5,446 nucleotides of DNA from Thermoprotei archaeon (GCA_022759165.1 JAEMPT010000083.1:1-5446), one strand, 5' to 3'; counted from the first letter of the stretch, positions 1 to 5,446 are shown. Translations and numbers: made by a program. The notes: generated from the sequence alone by a model not told the origin.

Positions 1-54
1 TATTCGATTTTTATCATAAATAATAATCATTATCTATTTTAATTTTTATAGAAA

Positions 55-65
55 TTTTTAAATAT
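55..65 (+). promoter_or_regulatory. TATA box of the broken CoA-transferase gene
   Basis: An A/T-only stretch, tttttaaatat, fits an archaeal TATA box. It should start transcription near base 86, giving a leader of about 14 bases with a ribosome binding site before the TTG at 100. The whole stretch 1-87 is extremely AT-rich, so the exact box is uncertain; an 11-base palindrome, ataatcattat, lies at 23-33. The promoter appears intact although the gene behind it is not. Confidence 0.4.
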
Positions 66-87
66 TCATGAAAAATAATTAAAAAAA

Positions 88-96
88 GAGGCGAGG
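88..96 (+). promoter_or_regulatory. Ribosome binding site choosing the TTG start at 100
   Basis: The purine run gaggcgagg differs by one base from the archaeal GAGGTGA consensus in its first seven bases and sits five bases before the TTG at 100. It supports TTG 100 as the start of the remnant rather than the in-frame ATG at 136, which has no such site. Confidence 0.5.
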
Positions 97-99
97 AAT

Positions 100-225
100 T
101 TGGAGCTCTCCAATATTCCTGAAAAGGTAAAAACTATGGAGAGAAAACCGGCGCCATTATTCGCGCCTGAGTTCGGACCTCTGAAGGGTGTAAGAGTTCT
201 GCTCACTGGAAGTATTATAGCAGGC
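100..225 (+). pseudogene. CaiB/BaiF-family CoA-transferase, N-terminal remnant
   Basis: The frame from TTG 100 reads through a lead of about 13 residues, then APLFAPEFGPLKGVRVL and LTGSIIAG. The PLKGVRVL segment followed by a small-residue loop ending in AG is the hallmark start of family III (CaiB/BaiF, formyl-CoA transferase type) CoA-transferases, where PFA and a long Rossmann-like domain normally follow. Here family resemblance stops after about 42 residues at base 225, and the frame reads TETRK and a TGA at 241-243. Intact members run to roughly 380-440 residues, so about 90 percent is missing. The enzymes move CoA between acyl groups and usually sit in acyl-CoA or carnitine degradation clusters. 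If still expressed, it would yield a 47-residue peptide without catalytic function. The family call is by motif memory and fairly secure; the truncation is seen directly. Confidence 0.75.
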
Positions 226-344
226 ACAGAGACGCGAAAGTGATGACTATAGGTGAAGGTAGTTCGGAGATCCAGAGGCTGGTAATAGCAAGGAACGCTC
301 TTTCACTCAAATGTTTTTTTAAACTTTTCCTCAAATGGATTTGA
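226..344 (+). pseudogene. Acyl-CoA dehydrogenase, C-terminal remnant
   Basis: In the frame starting at 228 the translation is RDAKVMTIGEGSSEIQRLVI followed by ARNAL. This is the very conserved C-terminal helix of FAD-dependent acyl-CoA dehydrogenases (RDAK-(I/V)-x-x-I-x-EGTSEIQR-x-x-IAR), which helps bind FAD across the subunit interface. Nothing upstream of base 225 in this frame fits the family: about 350 residues, including the catalytic base and the N-terminal domains, are absent. After ARNAL the frame runs on through a phenylalanine-rich tail to a TGA at 342-344, overlapping the end of the convergent ATPase gene by 14 bases. That tail is unlike usual family ends, so the 3' end may also be altered. 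It is in a different frame from the CoA-transferase piece and has no start of its own apart from ATG 243. Confidence 0.8.
312..330 (+). terminator. Possible T-tract terminator after the remnant
   Basis: Seven Ts (314-320) followed by a second T run (325-328) lie just past the acyl-CoA dehydrogenase remnant and before the convergent gene. Archaeal RNA polymerase stops at T-runs on the coding strand without a hairpin, so this could end plus-strand transcription. No matching T-run is seen for the minus-strand gene. Confidence 0.3.
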
Positions 345-1272
345 GGATTTTTTCGCAGTTTACCTCTAAATGATGGGAGACCTCATCTATTATTTTTTCA
401 GGCTTTGTTTCCGCATTTGCTATAAATGGGATAATGCACATCTCTAACTCGCTTCCCCACCTCTCTTCTGCAATCTTGATTTGCTCTTTCTGTTCAGCTC
501 CGATGTTTTCTATTTCCACGCATCCCGGACATCTGGAGGAAGCTATGACCTTATTGATTAATAACCCGCTCACGGGGATTCCATGGGATCCAAGTTCTCT
601 AAGGATCTTATCCGTTACGGATATGGAAAATGCGCCTGGCTCGAGAACGATCAGCGATCTATTTGAATCTGAAGCTAATAATTTCAGGACATCGTTCGCT
701 AGATTCCTCCAGCTATTGATGAGTTCCAGGGGATCTCCACGCCCTCTCCTGATCTTTTCCAAAGATCCCTTGACTCTCAAATAAACCCTTGTTGCTTCAC
801 CAAGATGCTCATAGAACTCCTTTTCCAGCCTCAAAAGCCTGATGCTTTCCCCAGCCGCTGCTGTATCCCAGACTATGATATCATATGTTTCATTCTTCCA
901 TAGCTCCCAAACATAATACATGATGAACTCGTCTGCTATACCGGGAGCTCCTGCGACGTAATCTATTATCCAATCCTCAACAGGGAAAAATGATGATGCA
1001 ACTTCGTAAACTTCTTTTCCGAATCTCTTGACCCACATCCTTTTAACTTCTTCTTCTCCCAAAATTAGAGCTTCCATATTTTCTCCACATTCGATTTTTT
1101 CACCCTCGCCTTTACAGTTCCACATGCCTTGAAGCGAAACGGGGTGAGCAACGTCTGTAGCTAAGTATAGCAATTTAAGCCCTTGTGCGGAAAGAGATCT
1201 AGAAATGGCAAGCGAAACCGTTGTCTTTCCTACTCCACCCTTCCCCCAGATGCCTATGAGCTTCGTTGGCAT
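331..1272 (-). CDS. Get3/ArsA-family ATPase (TRC40-like)
   Basis: A complete 313-residue P-loop ATPase. Residues 10-18 (GKGGVGKTT) form the deviant Walker A motif with its signature lysine K11. D40-VAHPVSLQ matches the switch I DPAHS region of ArsA/Get3. PGIADE (110-115) matches their PGIDE segment. D136-TAAAGESIRLL is switch II, normally DTAPTGHTLRLL. N240-K241 is the usual nucleotide-base contact, and C248-PG-C251 matches the zinc-binding CxxC of Get3. It has one ATPase domain, not the tandem pair of bacterial ArsA. Family members deliver tail-anchored proteins to membranes (Get3) or drive arsenite efflux (ArsA); no pump or receptor gene is nearby, so targeting is the likelier guess. The frame also allows a TTG start four codons upstream (1284). 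ATG at 1272 is preferred because a TATA box lies about 28 bases upstream and no ribosome binding site exists, implying a leaderless message. The 3' end converges on the acyl-CoA dehydrogenase remnant. Confidence 0.85.
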   Translation of the reverse strand: MPTKLIGIWGKGGVGKTTVSLAISRSLSAQGLKLLYLATDVAHPVSLQGMWNCKGEGEKIECGENMEALILGEEEVKRMWVKRFGKEVYEVASSFFPVEDWIIDYVAGAPGIADEFIMYYVWELWKNETYDIIVWDTAAAGESIRLLRLEKEFYEHLGEATRVYLRVKGSLEKIRRGRGDPLELINSWRNLANDVLKLLASDSNRSLIVLEPGAFSISVTDKILRELGSHGIPVSGLLINKVIASSRCPGCVEIENIGAEQKEQIKIAEERWGSELEMCIIPFIANAETKPEKIIDEVSHHLEVNCEKILKSI

Positions 1273-1295
1273 AGAGAATCCCAATCGTCTTTAGC

Positions 1296-1304
1296 ATTAA
1301 AAAG
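1296..1304 (-). promoter_or_regulatory. TATA box of the Get3/ArsA-like ATPase
   Basis: Read on the minus strand, ctttttaat is preceded by an A-run that can act as the BRE. Its centre lies about 28 bases before the ATG at 1272, the spacing expected if transcription starts at the ATG itself. This supports a leaderless message and the ATG start. Confidence 0.5.
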
Positions 1305-1379
1305 TTTTTAGCGCTTTTTAGGCTTTATACTAACTTCCTAATCTATCGCATATAGACATATCAACCTATAAAGAGATCC

Positions 1380-1397
1380 CGTTTCTTTCAAGAAACG
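1380..1397. repeat. Inverted repeat, possible operator
   Basis: Perfect 8-base arms, cgtttctt and aagaaacg, are separated by two bases. The near-symmetric 18-base site is the size bound by small dimeric archaeal regulators (Lrp or MarR/ArsR type). It lies just after a TATA-like ctataaag (1367-1374). It lies about 110 bases upstream of the ATPase start and about 370 bases before the transporter, so which gene it might control is open. Confidence 0.35.
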
Positions 1398-1437
1398 CGC
1401 TACCTCGCACAATGGAAAACTCTCTTATAACCGAAGC

Positions 1438-1460
1438 TAAGTTAAACATTTTTTAACTTA
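1438..1460. repeat. Inverted repeat with 9-base arms
   Basis: Arms taagttaaa (1438-1446) and tttaactta (1452-1460) are perfect complements around a five-base spacer. The element is AT-only except for one G/C pair, so as a hairpin it would be weak; a protein-binding site is the better reading. It ends six bases before the ATG of the 45-codon frame at 1466. Confidence 0.35.
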
Positions 1461-1605
1461 ATTGTATGTCCTTGAATATAATATCGCCGTTGCGGCCAGG
1501 TCAAGCACTGATTCATATATGGATGTTTCCCGGAGCAACTAAATTACCAAACGTTAAAAGGAACGTGCCCGGAGAGGTTAAAAAAGGTCTGAAGATCACA
1601 TGAAG

Positions 1606-1617
1606 CTTTGCGCAAAG
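1606..1617. repeat. 12-base perfect palindrome
   Basis: The sequence ctttgcgcaaag is its own reverse complement. It lies about 150 bases before the transporter start. It could be a regulator half-site pair or chance; no second copy is seen in the window. Confidence 0.2.
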
Positions 1618-1745
1618 GGCTTGAAAAGTCAATGAGCTTTCGCGGAAAAAAGAGGGATTCGCATCATGAAGGCATTTAAGAAGTTCAGCGGATGGCTGTT
1701 TAGAAAAATGACTAGAGCTATTTAGAAAGCTAATGTTGATGATGT

Positions 1746-1760
1746 GGGGGGAGGGAGGGG
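1746..1760 (+). promoter_or_regulatory. G-tract ribosome binding site of the transporter
   Basis: Fifteen bases made of runs of six, three and four Gs separated by single As. It contains several overlapping GGAGG/GAGGG matches to the 3' end of 16S rRNA and ends nine bases before the TTG at 1770. This supports TTG 1770 over the in-frame ATG at 1782, which lies 21 bases past the tract. The run is far longer than a normal site and G-rich enough to suggest a structured RNA or DNA element as well. Confidence 0.45.
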
Positions 1761-1769
1761 TATATAGCC

Positions 1770-3020
1770 TTGGACAGAGAAATGAAGGTGATATCGGCTT
1801 CTGTTTTCGCCTTCAGCTTCACCACAGCGGTTATAAACCTCTCCTCCGGGCTGAGAGTTTATTCATTATCTAAATCGGCTTCGCTTCTCTCCCTCGCAAC
1901 GCTAGTCTACAACGTGTTTTATACCTTAGCTAGTTACTATTATGGAAAAATATCCTATCACCGCCTTTCACAGGTGGATCTGATCTTCTCATCTTTCCTC
2001 GCCATAGGGGCTTCGTCCATACTGATGGGTACGCTAAATGATCCTTACGCCGTAGTCGCTATGAATGCTATATTCGGCTTCGGGGCAGCACTGGGATCAC
2101 CTACGCTCACTGCGGTTTTGGCAAACCACCTGATGAAGGACAACATAGCGGTGACCAGATACAATATACTTGTAAGTCTAGGAACGATATTCGGCTACCT
2201 CACTGCATCATTTCTGGGACAGCTGCCGCTCTCTTACATACTTATAATCATGGGAGCAATCCTTTTGTCTTTTGCGCCTTTGGCTTTCATGTTACCTCCA
2301 AAGTTCAGAGCAAAAATGCGGGAGAGAGTAACTATTGCTCCCATGCTGTCCCACCTAGTTGGCAAAATGAGGTCTCTCCCAAGCGATATGGCGCACTGGG
2401 AGAAGCTCCTTTCCTTCGGAGAAGTTGGAAGGGAAATGAGGAAGATGCTCAGAGTCAGGATAGCTAGGTCCTCAACTTTGACCCTTCTCGGTATCGTTAC
2501 GCTATTCACCGCCATAAACGTGTTCTTCACACCCATGCCAGCTTATTTGAGGATGGCGGGATACAGCGACAACGAAATCTATGCGATATACATGCTCAGC
2601 AACTTCACCACCCTTTTGTTATACGACTTCGTTAAGGAAAGAATAGGCAACTCTGAGCAGACATGGAGAGTCCTATTGTTTTCAGTTAGCATTAGGCCAG
2701 CCCTGTTTCTATTGCCATTTACCCTCGATCTCTTATCACCGAAACTGGTTTTTCCACTTTTGTACATTTTTGTTGGAGCGACATGGGCTGGAATATCGGC
2801 ATCGCTACCTGTAATAATGATGCGTCATGCTGCTCCAGAAAAGAAGGGCGAAGCGCTGAGCAAGATGAATGCAATGACGAGCCTAGGAGCTATAATCGGA
2901 TCTTTCGTGGCAAGCATCCTCTCCATTTGGGGTATAAGTTATACTTCAGCTGTAGCAAGTGTTACCGTATTAGTCGCTTTGCTTATATTCCGCGAGGCTT
3001 CTAGGGCTTCGATCGACTGA
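1770..3020 (+). CDS. Major facilitator superfamily (MFS) transporter, 12 helices
   Basis: A 416-residue membrane protein with hydrophobic helices at about 7-28, 36-58, 69-88, 93-119, 131-150, 153-175, 234-256, 268-287, 300-320, 325-350, 366-387 and 390-408, giving the 6+6 MFS plan and usual length. A ~58-residue, strongly basic loop (176-233) joins the two halves and should be cytoplasmic. The loop 2-3 motif A position (GKISYHRLSQ, 59-68) is only a weak match to GxLADRxGRK. R130 before helix 5 and the glycine-rich helix 5 (GTIFGYLTASFLG) and helix 11 (LGAIIGSF) after EKKGEALSKMN are typical of drug/metabolite exporter-like MFS members. Substrate and direction cannot be told. The start is TTG 1770, chosen because of the ribosome binding site; ATG 1782 is possible. 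It seems to be its own transcription unit, as the next gene has a TATA box. No terminator is evident in the 42-base gap that follows. Confidence 0.85.
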   Translation: MDREMKVISASVFAFSFTTAVINLSSGLRVYSLSKSASLLSLATLVYNVFYTLASYYYGKISYHRLSQVDLIFSSFLAIGASSILMGTLNDPYAVVAMNAIFGFGAALGSPTLTAVLANHLMKDNIAVTRYNILVSLGTIFGYLTASFLGQLPLSYILIIMGAILLSFAPLAFMLPPKFRAKMRERVTIAPMLSHLVGKMRSLPSDMAHWEKLLSFGEVGREMRKMLRVRIARSSTLTLLGIVTLFTAINVFFTPMPAYLRMAGYSDNEIYAIYMLSNFTTLLLYDFVKERIGNSEQTWRVLLFSVSIRPALFLLPFTLDLLSPKLVFPLLYIFVGATWAGISASLPVIMMRHAAPEKKGEALSKMNAMTSLGAIIGSFVASILSIWGISYTSAVASVTVLVALLIFREASRASID

Positions 3021-3034
3021 ATCTATGAAAAGCA

Positions 3035-3042
3035 TTTATATA
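3035..3042 (+). promoter_or_regulatory. TATA box of the coiled-coil protein gene
   Basis: tttatata is a near-ideal archaeal TATA box in the 42-base gap after the transporter. Its centre is about 25 bases before ATG 3063, so transcription should begin at or just around that ATG. The gene can therefore be transcribed independently of the transporter, and probably together with the secreted protein gene downstream. Confidence 0.6.
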
Positions 3043-3062
3043 GTAAAAAAAACAATGTTTTT

Positions 3063-3506
3063 ATGAGAAAAGGGTGCATTTCTATGAGCGCATCATCAGC
3101 TATGCTCGAGTTCGAGAACTTGGATAAGCTTAAGCAATACACAGATAAGAAAATTGCGGAGATAAGCGCAGAGCTCGGAGAGATCCTGAGAAGGGTCGAT
3201 GTTCTACATAGCACCATAGAGGTCAAAAAGAAGTTCCTCGAGGCCCTTAGCATAAAGGGGCAGGAAAAACCTTACGAAGGGATCGCTCTGGGAGGAGAAA
3301 TATATCTCATGGTAGATCCACCAGCGGAGTCGCTCGTCAGCCTCTACGAATCTCTCTCAGAGAACTTAAACAGGAAGCTGACCTCTTACAGGAACTTGAA
3401 AAACGCGCTTTCCAAGATCCCCTCTACACCGGAATTGCAGGTCTCAGCCACCTTAATCCTAGATAACGACATTCCCAAATACATAATAATAAAGACTTCA
3501 AAGTAA
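3063..3506 (+). CDS. Coiled-coil protein of unknown function, prefoldin-like outline
   Basis: A 147-residue soluble protein. Residues ~15-65 form a charged, heptad-rich helix (LDKLKQYTDKKIAEISAELG region). Residues ~71-85 (EGIALGGEIYLMVD) look like a beta-hairpin, ~87-118 a second helix, and ~124-145 a pair of beta strands near the C-terminus. Helix-hairpin-helix with this length recalls prefoldin subunits, but the conserved prefoldin hairpin is not clearly matched and the strand-rich tail is not typical, so the family is unproven. No signal peptide or membrane helix is seen. Two starts compete. ATG 3063 sits where the TATA box predicts transcription to begin (leaderless). ATG 3084 has a ribosome binding site-like agggtg at 3071-3076, seven bases upstream, and would give 140 residues. 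It lies 20 bases before a secreted protein gene, probably in the same message, which hints at a role in that protein's folding, export or assembly. Confidence 0.7.
   Translation: MRKGCISMSASSAMLEFENLDKLKQYTDKKIAEISAELGEILRRVDVLHSTIEVKKKFLEALSIKGQEKPYEGIALGGEIYLMVDPPAESLVSLYESLSENLNRKLTSYRNLKNALSKIPSTPELQVSATLILDNDIPKYIIIKTSK
3071..3076 (+). promoter_or_regulatory. Possible ribosome binding site for the alternative start at 3084
   Basis: agggtg can pair with the archaeal anti-Shine-Dalgarno sequence (GGTG plus a G-U wobble) at a good spacing of seven bases from ATG 3084. With transcription starting near 3063 this would give a short leader. It is the main argument against the leaderless start at ATG 3063. 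Confidence 0.3.
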
Positions 3507-3526
3507 GGTTTTATAACTTGAATTCG

Positions 3527-5446
3527 ATGAAAAAATTAGCAATAGCGCTTTTCTTTTCCATCTTTTTTATCCTTATAGTGGGGCTCCTTCAAGCATCTGC
3601 CCAGGGTATAGAGAGCATAAGCCTCAGCGATCTGGAGAACACAGTGCAAAAGCCCTTTATATACACAATTGAGAACTCCTTTCCTAATCCGTTTATAATA
3701 AACGGCGGGAGATCGATCCTCTACCAGCCTGATCCCAATTCTCTCTCAATTTACGATTACTTCTATAATAAAAAAATATTCAATTATTCGATCAACGGTC
3801 TAATTACCTCCGTCGACGAGAGCTTTCCTATCCTCGTGGTTGGTACAGACAAGGGCGAGGTGCTCGTGTTAGACGAGTCGAACGGCTACTCTCCGAAGAA
3901 GTTCGAGGGTAGCTTCGGAGCTGTAAAGCAGGTGCTTGCCTTAGGAGGGAAATACGCATACGTCCTCTTTTCCGATGGTTCCATGCTGCAATACGACGTA
4001 GGGTCCGATTCATGGATCGCATATAGATCATTTGCGCTTAACGTTACTACCGAGAAAACGCAGCAGTACCAAGTCCTTAGGATGTGGAAGGATGGGGGAA
4101 ACATGCTGCTCCTCTGTATGCCAGTCTATACCCCTATAGGCAAGATCTACATACAGCTCTCCCCGGCCACAAACGCAACAAGCGTTGCCGGAGTGGGGGT
4201 GATACTCAACTTTACAGATACTGGCTTCGTTTTATCCTCAAAGACTGATGAGAGCGGCTACGCAGAATTCAATGTTCCTCCGGGAGAGAACGCGTCGACC
4301 TTCGTTCAAATATATATAGCTTCGGAAAAGGCCGGGTTCTACTATTTAATTTCTTATGCCCTAGGTGAACTTATGAACAAGCTCAGCGTGTTCACTTATC
4401 CGCCTTCGAATGCTCCCTTAGTATCCGTGACAATCGCCGCCTCAAACTACGTCCTTTATTCTGCTTCTCCCTCTTCCAGCGGCCTCAATTTCGTGAACAA
4501 CTACTCCTTTACCGCGGATTCGGTCAATGACCTCCTAATAGTAGACGGTTCGTTGGGATTTAAGTACATATTATTAGATTCTAAAGGCGGCGCTCAGGAG
4601 ATTACTAGGCTTACCTCTTCTTTAGTTCTCTCTGGCAAGGATACCTTCTCTAGAACAGAGGTCACAGCCTTCGATTCAGATGCCTCGGGAAGGTTTTTGG
4701 TCCTAGGATTTTCAGATGGGACGTTGATAGCCTTCCGCCTCGATGGAGGATCTTACTCCGCTTTCCAGAGCTACAAGCTATCATCCCAGCCTGTTCTACT
4801 TCACGTATCATCCTCTTCCCCGCTCTCAGTAATTACCTATGACGGGATTTATCTTCAGGCCCTGAGATATAATCAGAATAACTTCACCCTATGGCCTATT
4901 TTGAGGGGGGAAAGCTACTTAGGCTATATCATGGGTGGAGTGGAGAAAGCCTATATGGGCACGGAGGATACAGCCCTCTTCTTCACGGGAACAGAGACGA
5001 TAGTCTTGGACGGAGTTCTAGAGACATACTCATACTATTCTCTTGACCTCAGGACGAGGACCTTGAGTACGGTAACGATATACGTGAATGGAGAAGACGG
5101 TAGCATCCCTTCCTCCTTTTCAGCAACACTTGAAGGGAGAATAGTCTACTCTCAGCGAGGAGGGGGAGGCCAGCCTATAGTGTTCAGAAACGTTCTCCCC
5201 GAGAACTACACTCTTAGGATCGTACCCGATCAGAACATCTATGACCCGATTTCCATCGATCTGCATGTTACTGGAAGCGGTTCGTTCAATGCAACTCTTC
5301 CGCTCCACGTCTTCAACGTGACTTTTACTCTCATAGACAGTTTGACGAATAGCCCACCTAAGGGATCCTTCGTTTACATCGTTAACCCGCCGAGAGGCAA
5401 TGCGACGTCCGGGACCTGGATCCCTTCTGAGGGGCCATTGTCCATC
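3527..5446 (+). CDS. Large secreted beta-propeller/Ig-like surface protein (3' end outside window)
   Basis: The frame from ATG 3527 is open for 640 codons to the last base, so the gene is cut by the window edge. Residues 1-25 form a signal peptide (MKK, a long hydrophobic core, then ASA before Q26). Residues ~95-165 and ~385-480 hold strand repeats such as LVVGTDKGEVLVLD, VLFSDGSMLQYD and LVLGFSDGTLIAF, typical of WD40/PQQ-like propeller blades. Between them, ~205-260 contains TDESGYAEFNVPPG, the signature of a carboxypeptidase-regulatory-like (transthyretin/Ig fold) domain. Further such domains start at ~516 (VTIYVNGEDGSIPSSF) and ~596. Eleven N-x-S/T sequons (Asn 86, 172, 216, 228, 255, 325, 452, 560, 588, 597, 625) and a single cysteine in the mature part fit an exported glycoprotein. 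An in-frame TTG at 3518 is a less likely start. Neither start has a clear ribosome binding site, and the ttttataa at 3509-3516 is too close to be its TATA box, so it is probably expressed from the upstream promoter. No family name is recognised; a role in the cell envelope or in binding or processing extracellular material is inference. Confidence 0.8.
   Translation, partial: MKKLAIALFFSIFFILIVGLLQASAQGIESISLSDLENTVQKPFIYTIENSFPNPFIINGGRSILYQPDPNSLSIYDYFYNKKIFNYSINGLITSVDESFPILVVGTDKGEVLVLDESNGYSPKKFEGSFGAVKQVLALGGKYAYVLFSDGSMLQYDVGSDSWIAYRSFALNVTTEKTQQYQVLRMWKDGGNMLLLCMPVYTPIGKIYIQLSPATNATSVAGVGVILNFTDTGFVLSSKTDESGYAEFNVPPGENASTFVQIYIASEKAGFYYLISYALGELMNKLSVFTYPPSNAPLVSVTIAASNYVLYSASPSSSGLNFVNNYSFTADSVNDLLIVDGSLGFKYILLDSKGGAQEITRLTSSLVLSGKDTFSRTEVTAFDSDASGRFLVLGFSDGTLIAFRLDGGSYSAFQSYKLSSQPVLLHVSSSSPLSVITYDGIYLQALRYNQNNFTLWPILRGESYLGYIMGGVEKAYMGTEDTALFFTGTETIVLDGVLETYSYYSLDLRTRTLSTVTIYVNGEDGSIPSSFSATLEGRIVYSQRGGGGQPIVFRNVLPENYTLRIVPDQNIYDPISIDLHVTGSGSFNATLPLHVFNVTFTLIDSLTNSPPKGSFVYIVNPPRGNATSGTWIPSEGPLSI

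Larger units (their letters stand above)
1285..1769. other. 485-base stretch with no convincing gene
   Basis: The region lies between the divergent ATPase and transporter genes. It holds the ATPase promoter, two spaced inverted repeats (1380-1397, 1438-1460), a 12-base palindrome (1606-1617) and a G-tract before the transporter. Small plus-strand frames are present: ATG 1466 to TGA 1603 (45 codons, basic C-terminal half, reading PLRPGQALIHIWMFPGATK near its start) and ATG 1666 to TAG 1725 (19 codons, a basic amphipathic peptide reading MKAFKKFSGWLFRKMTRAI). The minus strand has a long frame without ATG over roughly 1525-1769, rich in Phe, Ser and Leu, which looks like chance. None matches a family I recognise, and no tRNA, CRISPR repeat or transposase is visible. 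Either regulatory DNA or the worn remains of a lost gene would fit. Confidence 0.5.

Noticed and set aside
434..784. A 116-codon plus-strand open frame
   Set aside because: It lies wholly antisense to the Get3/ArsA-like ATPase, whose motifs are unmistakable, and its translation resembles no family.
1466..1603. 45-codon frame starting at ATG 1466 as a real gene
   Set aside because: There is no ribosome binding site, only a poor TATA match, and no recognised family. It is kept only as a note in the gap description.
2234..2767. Two minus-strand open frames (100 and 62 codons) inside the transporter gene
   Set aside because: They are shadows of the MFS reading frame, with no promoter, no ribosome site and protein-unlike composition.
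2783..3004. A 73-codon plus-strand frame within the transporter's 3' end
   Set aside because: Out of frame with a gene whose last helices are well formed; it is Cys/Asn/Arg-rich in a way typical of frame shadows.
3023..3253. A 76-codon minus-strand frame over the coiled-coil gene's 5' half
   Set aside because: It is antisense to the coiled-coil gene and its TATA box, and no minus-strand promoter is seen.
3509..3516. ttttataa as the promoter of the secreted protein gene
   Set aside because: Its centre is only about 14 bases before ATG 3527, so transcription would start inside the signal peptide; the gene more likely shares the upstream message.
3828..4104. Two overlapping minus-strand frames (67 and 72 codons)
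   Set aside because: They fall inside the secreted protein's uninterrupted 640-codon frame.
5120..5308. A 62-codon minus-strand frame
   Set aside because: It is antisense to the secreted protein's Ig-like region, with no supporting signals.
1..5446. CRISPR array, tRNA, rRNA, insertion sequence or toxin-antitoxin pair
   Set aside because: I looked for regularly spaced repeats, cloverleaf pieces, transposase motifs and small paired genes on both strands and saw none.

Overview
The window looks archaeal, most likely from a thermophilic member of the Thermoproteota (crenarchaeal type). The signs are AT-rich TATA boxes about 25 bases before start codons, probable leaderless starts, TTG starts, GAGG-type ribosome binding sites, heavy use of ATA for isoleucine and AGG/AGA for arginine, and protein families common there. 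No sequence search was possible, so species and family names rest on motif recognition alone.

Layout. Bases 1-344 hold an AT-rich promoter and a gene wreck. A working-looking TATA box, ribosome binding site and TTG start lead into the first ~42 residues of a CaiB/BaiF-family CoA-transferase. This breaks off at about base 225 and is joined, in another reading frame, to the last ~25 residues of an acyl-CoA dehydrogenase. It looks like the scar of a deletion that removed almost all of two acyl-CoA metabolism genes. Convergent to it, on the minus strand (331-1272), is a complete Get3/ArsA-like ATPase with a deviant Walker A motif and a CxxC pair. Bases 1273-1769 have no convincing gene: they hold the ATPase promoter, three short palindromic elements, a few tiny open frames and a striking G-tract.

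The plus strand then carries a 12-helix major facilitator transporter (1770-3020) and, behind its own TATA box, a 147-residue coiled-coil protein with a prefoldin-like helix-hairpin-helix outline (3063-3506). Twenty bases later begins a large secreted, probably glycosylated protein (3527 to beyond the window end). Its 640 visible residues show a signal peptide, beta-propeller-like segments and carboxypeptidase-regulatory/Ig-like beta domains, and there is no stop codon before the edge.

How they may work together. The coiled-coil gene and the secreted protein gene are probably co-transcribed and may form a functional pair at the cell surface; this is inference from spacing. The ATPase could serve membrane-protein targeting, but no partner gene is visible. 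The transporter's substrate cannot be told from sequence. The acyl-CoA gene remnants suggest that the strain, or its recent ancestor, had a fatty-acid or acyl-CoA degradation cluster here and lost it.
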